A stretch of DNA of 64,000 nt from an uncultured Bacilli bacterium (GCA_934182615.1 CAKPRO010000009.1:1-64000), one strand, 5' to 3'. Counted from the stretch's first letter, positions 1 to 8,932 are shown. Made by a program: numbers and translations. The notes: a model not told the origin generated them from the sequence alone.

Positions 1-381
1 TTGAATTGCTTCTGGTAAAAGATTAAAAGCTATACCACTTACAGCATCATTATAACCAATTTCTTCAATAGTGGCTATTCTTTTAATTTCTGGATATTTT
101 ATTAATGTGGCTATTTTTTCATTTCCTCTTTCGTAATAGCCATAGTAATACGATTGCTCATCACCAGTACGATTTTCATTGTATAGTGGAATTTTAGGTG
201 GAAGTGCTGAAATTCGATCATTTAAACCAACCTTTAAATACTTTTTAGTTCCATATTTAGCAAATTTTTCTTTAGCATCTTTTGATTTATATTCTTTTGC
301 TTCAATTGTTGAACAAATTACAGTTCTTGTTAGCTTTGTCATATCTGTTGCAGACATTCTTTTATATTTATCTATTGCCAT
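1..381 (-). CDS. Hypothetical protein, 3' end cut by the window edge
   Basis: A 127-codon open frame starts at the ATG at 381 and runs off the left edge. Its product is clearly a paralogue of the next gene: both share the segments DRISALPP, TGDEQSYYYGYYERG and IKYPEIKR, and the stretch ending in EAIQ is nearly identical at DNA level (1-60 against 469-528). The N-terminus differs. It has no signal peptide or membrane segment and looks soluble and charged. It lies downstream of infB on the same strand, with only about 12 bases between the two paralogues, so it probably belongs to the nusA-infB transcript. I do not recognise the family. Confidence 0.75.
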   Translation of the reverse strand, partial: MAIDKYKRMSATDMTKLTRTVICSTIEAKEYKSKDAKEKFAKYGTKKYLKVGLNDRISALPPKIPLYNENRTGDEQSYYYGYYERGNEKIATLIKYPEIKRIATIEEIGYNDAVSGIAFNLLPEAIQ

Positions 382-392
382 ATTCTAGTCCC

Positions 393-842
393 CTATCTTG
401 TTTTTTTATTTGTTTTTAATTCTTCTAATCCTTGCTTATATCCTTCTAGATATTCTTTGCTACTTTGAATTGCTTCTGGTAAAAGATTAAAAGCTATACC
501 ACTTACAGCATCATTATAACCAATTTCTTCAATAGTGGCTACTCTTTTAATTTCTGGATATTTTATTAACGTTGCTAATTTTTCTGTTCCTCTCTCATAA
601 TAGCCATAGTAATATGACTGCTCATCGCCTGTTTTTATTACATCACGTAGTGAAATTCTTGGCGGTAGGGCTGAAATACGGTCACTTATTCCGCTACTGG
701 TATATCTACTAGTGCCATATTTGGTATACTTCTCTTTGGCACGTCTTGTTTTGTTCGACTCATCTTCAATCGATTTACAAAGCACGCCCTTTTTTCTTAT
801 TGCCATTTCAGCCGCTCTTTTTTTCTCTTTATTCTTTTCCAT
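393..842 (-). CDS. Hypothetical protein, tandem paralogue of the preceding gene
   Basis: The protein is 149 residues from the ATG at 842, which follows an AGGTGG ribosome-binding site; an in-frame GTG at 854 lies on that site and is less likely. The N-terminal 45 residues are lysine/arginine-rich and the C-terminal 90 residues are the part shared with the paralogue at the window edge (TGDEQSYYYGYYERG, EEIGYNDAVSGIAF). No known catalytic motif is visible. The gene starts about 20 bases after infB stops, where rbfA might be expected in other Bacilli, yet the sequence does not resemble RbfA. The tandem copies probably arose by local duplication. Function unknown. Confidence 0.75.
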   Translation of the reverse strand: MEKNKEKKRAAEMAIRKKGVLCKSIEDESNKTRRAKEKYTKYGTSRYTSSGISDRISALPPRISLRDVIKTGDEQSYYYGYYERGTEKLATLIKYPEIKRVATIEEIGYNDAVSGIAFNLLPEAIQSSKEYLEGYKQGLEELKTNKKTR

Positions 843-864
843 ATTATCAACCACCTATTCTATA

Positions 865-2991
865 TTATTTTTTAATTTCTCTTAATTCGTAGGCTTCAAT
901 TACATCTTTTTCTTTAATATCATTAAAGTTTTCGATAGTTATTCCACATTCTAAACCTTGTTTTACTTCTTTGGCTTGATCTTTTTCACGAGCAAGAGTA
1001 GCAATTATGCTATCATTTACTACGACACCATCTCTTATTACTCTAGCCTTGGCTCCTCTTTTGATTACTCCTGATGTTACATATGAACCGGCGATAGTAC
1101 CTACTTTAGAGAACTTAAATAATTTTCTTACTTCAGCTTCTCCTAATACAACTTCTTCATATTCTGGTTCTAGTTTTCCTTTTAAGGCTGCTTCCATTTC
1201 TTCTACTACTTTATAGATAATATCATATAATCTTATATCTACACCTTTATCTTTAGCAGTTTCAGATATTTTATGATCTGGTCTAATATTGAAACCAATA
1301 ATAATAGCATTTGATGCTTCCGCTAATACAACATCACTTTCAGAAATAGCGCCAATACCACTTCTGATAACATTTATTTTCATACCTTCGATGTCTAACT
1401 TTAGTAATGAATTTTTTACAGCTTCTTCACTACCTTTAACATCAGCTTTTAATATAATATTTATTTCTTTTTCACCGGCTTCTTTTCTATTAAATAGATC
1501 TGCTAATGAAACTTGTGTTTTTGGTTTATTTCTCTTTTCTTTTTCGATTTCTTGTCTTTGTTCTGCTACTTTTTTAGCCTTCTTTTCACTTTCAAAAGCC
1601 ATAAACTTATCTCCTGCTGAAGGGCTTTCTGGTAAGCCTGTTATAGATACTGGCATTGATGGAAGGGCTTCAACTAAGTTTTCACCTTTATCATTCTTAA
1701 GAGTTCTGACACGACCTGATATTGTACCTACGACAATTGGATCTCCTAGTCTTAAAGTACCATTTTGGATAAGTAAGTTAGTTACTACACCACTTGCTTT
1801 ATCTAATTTAGATTCTATAACAGTACCAATAGCATAACGATTTGGATTAGCTTTTAATTCGCCCATTTCACTTAGTAATAAAATTCTTTCTAGAAGGTCT
1901 TCTATTCCTTCACCGGTTACTGCTGAGATATTAACAAACATAATATCTCCACCCCAAGCTTCTGGTTGTAAGCCATTAGCAGACATTTCTGTTAATACTC
2001 TTTCGACATTAGCAGTAGGTTTATCTATTTTGTTTACTGCTACAATGATTGGTACACCAGCTGCTTTAGCATGATCAATGGCTTCCTTAGTCTGTGGCAT
2101 AACACCATCATCAGCCGCTACAATAATGATTACGATATCAGTTATTGAGGCTCCTCTGGCACGCATCTCAGTAAAGGCTGCATGGCCTGGTGTATCAATA
2201 AAAGTTATCTTTTTACCATTATAATCGATTTGATAAGCACCAATAGCCTGAGTTATTCCTCCAGCTTCACCACCTGCTACATTAGTTTTTCTGATAGTAT
2301 CTAATAATGTTGTTTTACCATGGTCTACATGGCCCATTATTGTTACTACTGGTGGTCTTTCTACTAAGTCTTCTTCTCTATCTACTATTTCTAATTCCTC
2401 AAAATTAGTTTCATCCATAGTACTTTCTTTTTTTAAGGTTTTGTTAAAGTCCGCTACTAAGATTTCAGCAGTATCAAAATCTAGAGAAGCATTAATATTT
2501 ACTAACATACCTAGAGCCATTAATTTTTTTATTAATGTTGCTGCTGGTACATTTAAGGCTGCTGCTAATTCTGCTACAGTCATATTTTCTTTGTAAGCTA
2601 CTACATCATCACTATTAGTACTAGTATTAGATTGTAGTTTTTCTTTATGCTTGTACATTTCTTTTCTTTTGGCCCTAAAATCATTCTTTTTGGTATCTTT
2701 CTTGATAGGATTCTTTTTCCTATGTACTTCTTCCTTATCATTTGATGTTATCTCCTCAAGTTCTTCTTCGTAAGAATCAGCAAAGTCTTCTAGTTCTTCT
2801 GATAATTCTTCTAGTTCTTCAACTTCCTCTTCTTCATCCATATTTGCTATTTCATTATCTAGCATAATTATATCATCATCAGATAACATATCTTCTTCAC
2901 CAGATACTTTGATATCTAGACTTTGACATAACTTTAATATTTCTGACACTTTCTTTCCAACATCATTTGCATATTCGGATACATTCATCAT
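865..2991 (-). CDS. infB: Translation initiation factor IF-2
   Basis: IF-2 is the GTPase that brings initiator fMet-tRNA to the 30S subunit and promotes subunit joining. The order is a short N-terminal IF2_N-like region, a long acidic/basic linker (roughly residues 35-125), a second IF2_N domain ([12 protein letters not shown]), the G domain with GHVDHGKT near residue 220, DTPGH, NKID and SAVTGEG, then domains II, III and IV ending in [16 protein letters not shown]. The ATG at 2991 lies 6 bases after AGGAGGTG, so it is preferred over the upstream GTG at 3000. It follows rnpM after only a few bases, in the usual nusA-rnpM-infB order. About 708 residues is normal for the family. Confidence 0.98.
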   Translation of the reverse strand: MMNVSEYANDVGKKVSEILKLCQSLDIKVSGEEDMLSDDDIIMLDNEIANMDEEEEVEELEELSEELEDFADSYEEELEEITSNDKEEVHRKKNPIKKDTKKNDFRAKRKEMYKHKEKLQSNTSTNSDDVVAYKENMTVAELAAALNVPAATLIKKLMALGMLVNINASLDFDTAEILVADFNKTLKKESTMDETNFEELEIVDREEDLVERPPVVTIMGHVDHGKTTLLDTIRKTNVAGGEAGGITQAIGAYQIDYNGKKITFIDTPGHAAFTEMRARGASITDIVIIIVAADDGVMPQTKEAIDHAKAAGVPIIVAVNKIDKPTANVERVLTEMSANGLQPEAWGGDIMFVNISAVTGEGIEDLLERILLLSEMGELKANPNRYAIGTVIESKLDKASGVVTNLLIQNGTLRLGDPIVVGTISGRVRTLKNDKGENLVEALPSMPVSITGLPESPSAGDKFMAFESEKKAKKVAEQRQEIEKEKRNKPKTQVSLADLFNRKEAGEKEINIILKADVKGSEEAVKNSLLKLDIEGMKINVIRSGIGAISESDVVLAEASNAIIIGFNIRPDHKISETAKDKGVDIRLYDIIYKVVEEMEAALKGKLEPEYEEVVLGEAEVRKLFKFSKVGTIAGSYVTSGVIKRGAKARVIRDGVVVNDSIIATLAREKDQAKEVKQGLECGITIENFNDIKEKDVIEAYELREIKK

Positions 2992-3003
2992 ATGTATCAC
3001 CTC

Positions 3004-3258
3004 CTATTTTATTATTTTTTCTATCTCTTCATAGACAGCATCATCTATCTTCACTTCTAATGCACGTTCTAATATTTTTTTATCTTTAGCTATCATCAAG
3101 GTATTTATATCTTTCTTAATATAAGCACCACGGCCATTTGCCTTACCGGTTAAATCAGGAAAAACCTGTCCTTCTTTATCTCTTACTATACGAAGTAATT
3201 CACTTTTAGGTAATTGTTCTTTAGTTACAACACATCTACGTAATGGAACTTTTTTCAT
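3004..3258 (-). CDS. rnpM: YlxR/RnpM family RNA-binding protein (DUF448)
   Basis: An 84-residue basic protein with the family hallmarks: PLRRCVVTKEQLPKSELLRIVR at the N-terminus (conserved RxCxxxR-type start) and the GRGAY motif in the middle, followed by the charged C-terminal helix. In Firmicutes, YlxR (RnpM) is an RNA-binding protein reported to interact with RNase P and nucleoid functions. It sits between nusA (1-base gap) and infB, the standard location, and is surely cotranscribed with both. Full length for the family. The ribosomal protein L7Ae-like gene (ylxQ) often found next to it in Bacilli is missing here. Confidence 0.93.
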   Translation of the reverse strand: MKKVPLRRCVVTKEQLPKSELLRIVRDKEGQVFPDLTGKANGRGAYIKKDINTLMIAKDKKILERALEVKIDDAVYEEIEKIIK

Positions 3259-3259
3259 T

Positions 3260-4345
3260 TTATTCCTCAGATGCTTCTACTTCTTCAGCATTTTCTTCCG
3301 CTACTGCTGACTGACTTTTTACTTCGATTTTGTAATGTGTAAGACGAGAAGCTAATTTTACATTTTGTCCTCTCTTACCTATTGCTAGAGATAAATTATT
3401 GTCTCCGACTACCGCTAATGCTTCTTTCTTGTTTTCATCTTTAATTGTTACTTTAATATCTTTAGCAGGACTTAAAGCATTAGTAATAAATTTAACTGGA
3501 TCTTTATCATATAATATTACATCTATTTTTTCACCATTTAACTCTTTTAAAACAGCTGCTATTCTTCTTCCTTTTTCACCTATTACAGCACCAATTGGAT
3601 CAACATTATTATATTCGGTATAAACGGCTATTTTAGTTCTACTTCCGGCATCTCTAGCTACTGAATATAACATTACTGTGCCATCATTTAATTCTGGCAC
3701 TTCTATTTCTAGTAATCTTTTTACAAAACCATAATGACTTCTAGAAAGCATAATAAATGGTCCTTTTGGCCCAAGTTCTAGTTTTGATACATACACTTTT
3801 ACTGATGAACCCATATCTAGTTTTTCACCTGGTATTATTTGATCTTTTGGTAAAATACCACTTGCTCTTCCTAAATCAACAAAGTAATTCTTTTGGTCTT
3901 CTCTTGATAATGTTCCAACCATTAACTCGCCATCTTTATCTTGGAATTCTCCTGATATACTTTGTTTTTCGGCCTCTTTTACTCTTTGAACAACGATTTG
4001 TTTAGCAGTTTGAGCTGCTACTCTGCCAAAATCTTTAAGTGGTAATTCTTTATCTTTAATAGTATCACCAAGTTCAATTCCTTCTACTTCTTTAGAAGCA
4101 TCCTCTAATGATATTTCTAAGTCAGAATTTTCTACTGTTTCTACTACTGTTTTATATGAATAGATTCTAATATCTCCTGTTACATCATCAACTTTAGCCA
4201 TAACATTAGTTATTCCTTCGTTTTTCTTGTAGGCTGCGGCCATAGCTTGCTCCATAGCTTCAACAACTACACTCTTATCTATTTTCTTTTCTTCAGCGAT
4301 AGCATTTAATGCTTTCATAAATTCTTTCATTTGTTTTTGATTCAT
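3260..4345 (-). CDS. nusA: Transcription termination/antitermination factor NusA
   Basis: NusA binds RNA polymerase and nascent RNA and modulates pausing and termination. The 361-residue product has the N-terminal polymerase-binding domain (first ~130 residues), an S1 domain (LMVGTLSREDQKNYFVDLG) and the KH tandem with IGAVIGEKGRRI and the second KH core LSLAIGKRGQNVKLASRL, then a short acidic tail (EEVEASEE). It lacks the C-terminal acidic repeats of Proteobacteria, as is usual in Firmicutes. It starts 2 bases after rimP stops, so translation is probably coupled. The leader hairpin upstream of rimP may make the operon autoregulated by NusA. Confidence 0.98.
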   Translation of the reverse strand: MNQKQMKEFMKALNAIAEEKKIDKSVVVEAMEQAMAAAYKKNEGITNVMAKVDDVTGDIRIYSYKTVVETVENSDLEISLEDASKEVEGIELGDTIKDKELPLKDFGRVAAQTAKQIVVQRVKEAEKQSISGEFQDKDGELMVGTLSREDQKNYFVDLGRASGILPKDQIIPGEKLDMGSSVKVYVSKLELGPKGPFIMLSRSHYGFVKRLLEIEVPELNDGTVMLYSVARDAGSRTKIAVYTEYNNVDPIGAVIGEKGRRIAAVLKELNGEKIDVILYDKDPVKFITNALSPAKDIKVTIKDENKKEALAVVGDNNLSLAIGKRGQNVKLASRLTHYKIEVKSQSAVAEENAEEVEASEE

Positions 4346-4347
4346 TT

Positions 4348-4599
4348 TTATCTTCCCTTCTCCTTTGTCGATACATCTAAAGTGTATGATTCTTTTATAG
4401 GATCTTCTCTATCTAGTATCGGATTGATAATATTTGTTACTTCAACACATTTATCTATATCAATTATTTCATCACGATCTATTACGATTCTTAGATATAA
4501 ATTATTATCTTCCTTTTCTAGATTTATGGAGTCTATTCTTACTCCTGCTTCTGCGACTGGTCCTTCAAGCATTTCTCTTATTTTTTCTTCTACTGTCAT
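4348..4599 (-). CDS. rimP: Ribosome maturation factor RimP, N-terminal domain only
   Basis: The product is 83 residues and matches the N-terminal domain of RimP, the 30S maturation factor: a helix (VEEKIREMLEGPVAEAGVRI), then the beta strands NLYLRIVID and IDIDKCVEVTNIINPILD, then the ILDREDPIKESYTLDVS segment. In ordinary RimP (about 150 residues) this is followed by SSPGLDRPL and a C-terminal SH3-like domain. Here the sequence turns into STKEKGR and stops 2 bases before nusA. There is no room for a separate C-terminal domain gene. The start has AGGAGG at good spacing. Position before nusA confirms identity. The loss of the second domain is unusual and probably real because operon spacing is intact. 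Confidence 0.85.
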   Translation of the reverse strand: MTVEEKIREMLEGPVAEAGVRIDSINLEKEDNNLYLRIVIDRDEIIDIDKCVEVTNIINPILDREDPIKESYTLDVSTKEKGR

Positions 4600-4623
4600 A
4601 TTTCCTCCTAATTAATATATATA

Positions 4624-4650
4624 AAAGAGTGGATTTTTATGCCACTCTTT
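4624..4650 (-). terminator. Leader hairpin upstream of rimP-nusA
   Basis: A 9-bp stem (AAAGAGTGG with CCACTCTTT) with an 8-9 base loop is followed on the minus strand by a U-rich tract (UUUUAUAUAU) and then the rimP ribosome-binding site. It lies between the promoter at 4666-4694 and the first gene. The weak U tract resembles a NusA-dependent leader terminator, as described for the B. subtilis nusA operon, so feedback control by NusA is a reasonable inference. Confidence 0.55.
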
Positions 4651-4665
4651 CTTCAAGACAGTTAT

Positions 4666-4694
4666 ATTATAGCACATGTTTATAGTAAATACAA
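4666..4694 (-). promoter_or_regulatory. Promoter of the rimP-nusA-rnpM-infB operon
   Basis: TTGTAT, 17 bases, TATAAT on the minus strand, about 70 bases before the rimP start. The -10 hexamer is consensus and the spacing ideal. Confidence 0.7.
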
Positions 4695-4728
4695 GGTATT
4701 TTTTTGTTTTTTAATGACTGATTCTTAA

Positions 4729-4811
4729 ATATGGAGACACACTTGGCTCCATATTTCTCTTTGAAGACATCAAGGCTTCAAAGATGAGTGGGAAACCTTA
4801 GGTTCACACTC
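4729..4811 (+). repeat. GAC/GGC hairpin array, copy 1 (three hairpins)
   Basis: Three consecutive hairpins between the divergent rimP and rnjA genes. Hairpin A (4729-4754) pairs ATATGGAG with CTCCATAT, hairpin B (4760-4782) pairs TTTGAAG with CTTCAAA, and both have GAC ... GGC around the loop, an A-G mismatch between a G-C and a C-G pair. Hairpin C (4786-4811) has a GAGTG/CACTC base and a GAA/TTC upper stem. Same family as the arrays near 7.4, 13.5, 19.2, 31.1, 35.3, 40.1, 45.5, 47.9 and 51.2 kb. Confidence 0.8.
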
Positions 4812-4836
4812 TATATGTAAAGATAAAATTTACCAT

Positions 4837-4865
4837 TTGCTTTTTTAACAAAATTATTGTATAAT
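4837..4865 (+). promoter_or_regulatory. Promoter of rnjA
   Basis: TTGCTT, 17 bases, TATAAT on the plus strand, 85 bases upstream of the rnjA start codon. It leaves an 80-base untranslated leader that is very AT-rich and shows no stable structure by eye. Confidence 0.65.
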
Positions 4866-4950
4866 TATTAGGCAGTGGTTATTCTTTTAAAATTCAATAT
4901 ATTAAATTTTTATTTTTTAACGAGAAAAATATTTTGAAAGGAGAAATTAA

Positions 4951-6690
4951 ATGAATACAAAAATTATTCCCCTAGGAGGACTTGGGGAAGTTGGTAAAAA
5001 CATGTATACTGTTATGCATGGTGATGAAATTATTATTGTCGATTCTGGTGTTATGTTTCCGGATGATGACTTACTTGGTATTGATTATGTTATACCAGAT
5101 TATACATTTTTAAAAGAAAATGAAAGTAAAATTAAGGCTTTAATTATTACGCACGGACATGAAGATCATATTGGTAGTATTCCTTTTCTACTACAGACGG
5201 TTACTATTCCAAAGATTTATGCTCCCGCTAATGCTAAAGAGCTTATTGATAAAAAATTAGATGAAAGAAATATTGTCTACAAAGACATGGTTGTTTATGA
5301 TGAAGACACTGTAATTAAAACTAAATATTTTAATATTGAATTTTTTAGAACAACCCACTCGATACCTGATTCTCATGGTCTTGCAATAGAGACTCCTGAT
5401 GGTACTATTGTTATGACTGGTGACTTTAAGTTTGATATGACTCCTATTGGGCCAATGGCTAACTTACATAAGATGGCAAGAATTGGTGAAAAAGGTGTTA
5501 GTGTACTTATGAGTGATTCTACTAATGCAATGAGTCCTGGCACTTCTCTTAGTGAGAGTGTTGTTGATGAAAACTTAAAAGAAATTTTCTCTACTTATAC
5601 TAGTAATAGAATTATTCTAGCTACTTTTGCTTCAAATGTTTATAGAATTAAACATATTATTGAAACTTGTAAAAAGAATAATAGAAAAATTGCTTTATTT
5701 GGTAGAAGTATGGAAAACATGGTTGATATTGCTCTTAAGTGTGGTTACTTTGAGGATAAGAGTATTATTATTACTGCGGAAGAGGCTAATCATTTAAAAC
5801 CTGGTGAGGTATGTTTACTTTGTACTGGTAGCCAAGGTGAACCATTAGCCGCTCTATCTAGAATTGCTGCTGGTACACATAGACAAATTAAATTGATGCC
5901 TAATGATATTGTAGTATTTTCTAGTTCACCTATTCCAGGTAATACAGCTTCGGTATCAAGAACTATTAATAAACTTTATAAGAAAGGTGTTAAGGTATTT
6001 ACTAATGCTATGAGTGAAATTCACTCTTCAGGACATGCTAATCAAGATGAACTTAAACTTATGATTAGATTATTTAAGCCTAAATACTTTGTTCCTTACC
6101 ATGGTGAATTTAGAATGCTTAAGAAACATACGGACTTAGGTGTTATGTGTGGTATTCCAAGAAGAAACACTTTTGTCTTAGAAAATGGTGATGTTCTTGC
6201 TCTTGATAAAGGACAACTATATAAAGATGGTAAAGTTCAAGCTGGGGAAGTTTATGTCGATGGTTCAAGAATTGGTGATGTTGGGTCTGCGGTTATAAAG
6301 GATAGAATTCTTATGAGTACTAATGGTATTCTAGTTATTATTGCTAATATCGATATTGAGCATAAGATTCTTTTAGGTAGTCCGGCAATTACTACAAGAG
6401 GATATATCTTAGTTAATGAGAATGCTGACTTAATTAAGGAAATTCAACATAATGCAGAAATTATTATTAATAAGGAACTTAAAAAGAAATTCTTTAACTT
6501 TAATGATATGAAGTCAGAAATTATTAATGGTCTTATGCCAATTCTTTCGGATAAGACTGGTAGAGTTCCTATTATCTTACCTATCGTTATGGGTATTAAA
6601 ACGCATAATAAGGAAGATGATAATAATAAAAAAGAGGTTCAATCTAAGAAGGATTATCATAAGAAGGAAATCTCAAATAAAAATAAATAA
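4951..6690 (+). CDS. rnjA: Ribonuclease J
   Basis: A beta-CASP metallo-beta-lactamase RNase with 5'-3' exo- and endonuclease activity, central to RNA decay in Firmicutes. The metal motif HGHEDHIG lies near residue 70, followed by H in TTHSIPDS, D in TGDFKFD, and the beta-CASP motifs including SSSPIPGN and SEIHSSGHANQDE, then PYHGEFRML. At 579 residues it carries a short lysine-rich tail after the C-terminal domain. The start follows GAAAGGAG. It is monocistronic, with its own promoter and a strong terminator. Whether it corresponds to J1 or J2 cannot be decided, because only one copy lies in this window. Confidence 0.97.
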   Translation: MNTKIIPLGGLGEVGKNMYTVMHGDEIIIVDSGVMFPDDDLLGIDYVIPDYTFLKENESKIKALIITHGHEDHIGSIPFLLQTVTIPKIYAPANAKELIDKKLDERNIVYKDMVVYDEDTVIKTKYFNIEFFRTTHSIPDSHGLAIETPDGTIVMTGDFKFDMTPIGPMANLHKMARIGEKGVSVLMSDSTNAMSPGTSLSESVVDENLKEIFSTYTSNRIILATFASNVYRIKHIIETCKKNNRKIALFGRSMENMVDIALKCGYFEDKSIIITAEEANHLKPGEVCLLCTGSQGEPLAALSRIAAGTHRQIKLMPNDIVVFSSSPIPGNTASVSRTINKLYKKGVKVFTNAMSEIHSSGHANQDELKLMIRLFKPKYFVPYHGEFRMLKKHTDLGVMCGIPRRNTFVLENGDVLALDKGQLYKDGKVQAGEVYVDGSRIGDVGSAVIKDRILMSTNGILVIIANIDIEHKILLGSPAITTRGYILVNENADLIKEIQHNAEIIINKELKKKFFNFNDMKSEIINGLMPILSDKTGRVPIILPIVMGIKTHNKEDDNNKKEVQSKKDYHKKEISNKNK

Positions 6691-6699
6691 TTATATAAG

Positions 6700-6740
6700 A
6701 AAAATAACTATTACCCAGGGAATGGATAATAGTTATTTTT
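6700..6740 (+). terminator. Intrinsic terminator of rnjA
   Basis: A perfect 14-bp stem (AAAAATAACTATTA with TAATAGTTATTTTT) ending in a T run, 10 bases after the rnjA stop. Confidence 0.9.
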
Positions 6741-6934
6741 TATTTGAAGTAAATATATTTTAAAAACAAAAACATAAATCAAAAATAAATTATTATAACA
6801 AACGAACTAATTAATAAATGAGTGGTAATTCCTACTTTTAATTTCTACAATAGGGTTTTGAACTTTTGTACTTTTTAATTTTTTATTTAATATAGGTTTA
6901 ACAGATTTTTGTGAATTTTATTTAATATCTAACA

Positions 6935-7186
6935 TAAAAAGGGGTAGTTGACATATGAATCAACGATAAAATATTTTTATACATTCGTGTAGGAATTACC
7001 TTTAACAACATATTAGGTGTTTTTAAATTTTTCAAACTAGAGCGTTATGTGTTGTTACTCTAGCAATAACCTCCTTATTTTCAGATTTCGCCCATTCTTA
7101 GATTTATACTTTATACTCAAATATTATTAATGGATTCCTTTGAAAAAGTCTTCAAAAAATTCATTAATTTAGTAGGCCTTAATATC
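6935..7186 (-). ncRNA. Candidate structured small RNA, unclassified
   Basis: The 800-base gap between rnjA and the amidase has no credible ORF, but the minus strand has a consensus promoter (7193-7221) followed by clear secondary structure. The first hairpin (about 7137-7168) pairs ATTAATG with CATTAAT and continues inward. Another pairs CTAGAG with CTCTAG near 7035-7060, and a weak terminator-like hairpin followed by a U run lies near 6937-6965. A 12-base segment at 6989-7000 is perfectly complementary to 6824-6835, so the transcript may extend further and close a long-range helix. It does not fit my memory of RNase P RNA, tmRNA or SRP RNA; a 6S-like RNA cannot be excluded. Ends are approximate. 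Confidence 0.5.
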
Positions 7187-7192
7187 GCAATA

Positions 7193-7221
7193 AGTATACT
7201 ATATGGTTTAGCACTTGTCAA
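7193..7221 (-). promoter_or_regulatory. Consensus promoter driving the candidate ncRNA
   Basis: TTGACA, 17 bases, TATACT on the minus strand. No start codon with a ribosome-binding site follows within a credible distance. Confidence 0.75.
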
Positions 7222-7347
7222 CAGGTTTTTGTTAATTTTGTCAATTTTTGCCAAAATTATTTAGTCTGTCCACAGATGTTGTGGATAAATCTATATTTTA
7301 TAAGGCTTTTTCATATGTAAAATAGTGTAAACTTTAATAATGTTTTT

Positions 7348-7449
7348 ATGAGGAAGACTAATCTTAGGCTTACTCATTTTATGATAGAGACAAAATTACT
7401 TGGCTCTATCATACCACGGAAAACATAAACTTGTTTATGGTTAAAGTGG
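7348..7449 (+). repeat. GAC/GGC hairpin array, copy 2
   Basis: Hairpin A (7348-7377) pairs ATGAGgAAG with CTTaCTCAT, hairpin B (7381-7412) pairs ATGATAGAG with CTCTATCAT. Both have the GAC ... GGC interruption. A third hairpin (about 7414-7449) has CCAC/GTGG at its base and an inner AAACATAAAC-type stem. It lies downstream of the minus-strand amidase gene. Confidence 0.75.
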
Positions 7450-7489
7450 AATAAGAAAAAAGAAAATATATGGTTATATACTTTCTATG

Positions 7490-8872
7490 TTATCTTACTA
7501 TTAGTATTTGACCTATTGATAATAAATTTGATTTTAGATTGTTTAACTGTTTTAATCTATCAACAGTAGTATCATATTTTTTGGCTATACTATATAGTGA
7601 ATCACCTTTCTGAACGGTGTAAGTTGTCTCTAGGTTGGTATCTGTTGGTATTAGTAATACTTGACCTATTGATAGTAAATTAGTTGTTAGATTATTTAAA
7701 TCTTTTATTTTATCAATGGTAGTAGAATATTTTCTGGCTATACTATATAGAGAATCGCCTTTTTGAACTGTATAACTAATGGTATTTTCTTCCTTCTCTA
7801 CATCGCTTACTTTATCACTTGGTAATTTTAATACCTGACCAATACTTAGAATATTACTTGTTAAGTTATTGATTCTCTTTAGTTCATCAACGGTAGTATT
7901 ATATTTATTGGCAATTGAATATAGGGAATCGCCTTTCTTTACAATGTATGTTGACTCTGGTAATAATGCACTTGGTATTTTTAGTAATTGTCCAGTTGAT
8001 AGAATATTGGATGTTAAGTTATTGATTCTCTTTAATTCATCCACGGTTGTATTATTAGCCATGGCAATTGAGTATAAGGTATCTCCTTTTTTGACTATGT
8101 AGATATTTTCTTCTTCTTCATATATTTCTTTAGTTGGAATACGAAGTACCTCTCCTATTTGTAATGTATTTGTTGTTAAGTTATTCTCTTTTTTTAGTTC
8201 TGAAACAGTAGTACCTAATTTATTTGCTATGCTATATAGTGAATCGCCTTTTTGAACAACATAGGTATTGGTTGTTATTCCCCCTGGTGGTGTGTATGGT
8301 ACTCCTATATAGTTTGCTACTGCTGATATGACGGCTTCTGCTAGTTCTTTATAGTTTTCTTTTAGGAATTCGACATCTTTGGTATCGTCAATAAAGCCAT
8401 ACTCGACAATTAGTGGTTCTAGATTGCCAGTATTTCGATGTATGAAATAGTAGTCTTTAGAGGTGTCACTTGGTAGTCTTCTTTGGTAGTATTTTCTTGT
8501 TTCTTGTCCAGCGGCTCCTATGTTTTCTAGTATTCTTTTAGCTAGGGTATCTCTATTTCTTAGAGCATAGATGACTTCGGCTCCTTCGCCGCCTCCTGAA
8601 TTAACATGGTTTGATATTAGTATAACATCAGAGGAGTTACCAAACTTATTTAAAATAGTATTTACTCTATCAGTTGGAGATAATGTGGTATCTGAGTCTC
8701 TTGTTATAGCCACTGGTATTCCTAACTGTTTAAATCTATCATACATATATTTGGATATTAATAGATTATAGTCTTTTTCTAATAAATTATTGCCTGTAGC
8801 ACCAGAATCCGTACCACCGTGACCTGGGTCAATTATTACTTTACGAACCGCTCTATCTTCATTATTATTCAT
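7490..8872 (-). CDS. N-acetylmuramoyl-L-alanine amidase with five LysM repeats
   Basis: Amidase_3 family zinc enzyme that cleaves the amide bond between MurNAc and the peptide stem. The catalytic domain occupies the first ~200 residues: DPGHGGTDSGA, glutamate near LLEKDYN, SNHVNSGGG, and the catalytic glutamate in LIVEYGFI. Five LysM domains follow, each about 45 residues with V(Q/K)KGD(S/T)LYSIA and IGQ(V/I)L motifs, and bind glycan. The ATG at 8872 is preceded by AAGGTGAT; the in-frame TTG at 8887 lies upstream of that site. No signal peptide is visible. Signal-less LysM amidases are known among mother-cell lytic enzymes of spore formers (CwlC type), and a sigma-K-like gene occurs at 61 kb, but the link is inference. 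Confidence 0.92.
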   Translation of the reverse strand: MNNNEDRAVRKVIIDPGHGGTDSGATGNNLLEKDYNLLISKYMYDRFKQLGIPVAITRDSDTTLSPTDRVNTILNKFGNSSDVILISNHVNSGGGEGAEVIYALRNRDTLAKRILENIGAAGQETRKYYQRRLPSDTSKDYYFIHRNTGNLEPLIVEYGFIDDTKDVEFLKENYKELAEAVISAVANYIGVPYTPPGGITTNTYVVQKGDSLYSIANKLGTTVSELKKENNLTTNTLQIGEVLRIPTKEIYEEEENIYIVKKGDTLYSIAMANNTTVDELKRINNLTSNILSTGQLLKIPSALLPESTYIVKKGDSLYSIANKYNTTVDELKRINNLTSNILSIGQVLKLPSDKVSDVEKEENTISYTVQKGDSLYSIARKYSTTIDKIKDLNNLTTNLLSIGQVLLIPTDTNLETTYTVQKGDSLYSIAKKYDTTVDRLKQLNNLKSNLLSIGQILIVR

Positions 8873-8932
8873 AGTTATCACCTTCAAAGTAGTATATGTA
8901 AATAATGTTAATTTGGTTAACTTGACTAGTAT

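Noticed and set aside
1289..1837. A 182-codon plus-strand frame opposite infB
   Set aside because: It is an antisense shadow of a highly conserved gene; composition follows the infB codons.
6824..7186. tmRNA, RNase P RNA or SRP RNA in the large gap after rnjA
   Set aside because: I could not find the conserved cores (tRNA-like ends, GAGGAAAGUCC, GGAAGGAAGCAG). Left as an unclassified ncRNA.
7278..7286. TGTGGATAA next to CTGTCCACA, resembling DnaA boxes, and a similar CTGTCAACA/TGTCCACAG near 62030
   Set aside because: Only one or two scattered sites, no dnaA or dnaN, and no AT-rich unwinding element with box cluster; not enough to call an origin.
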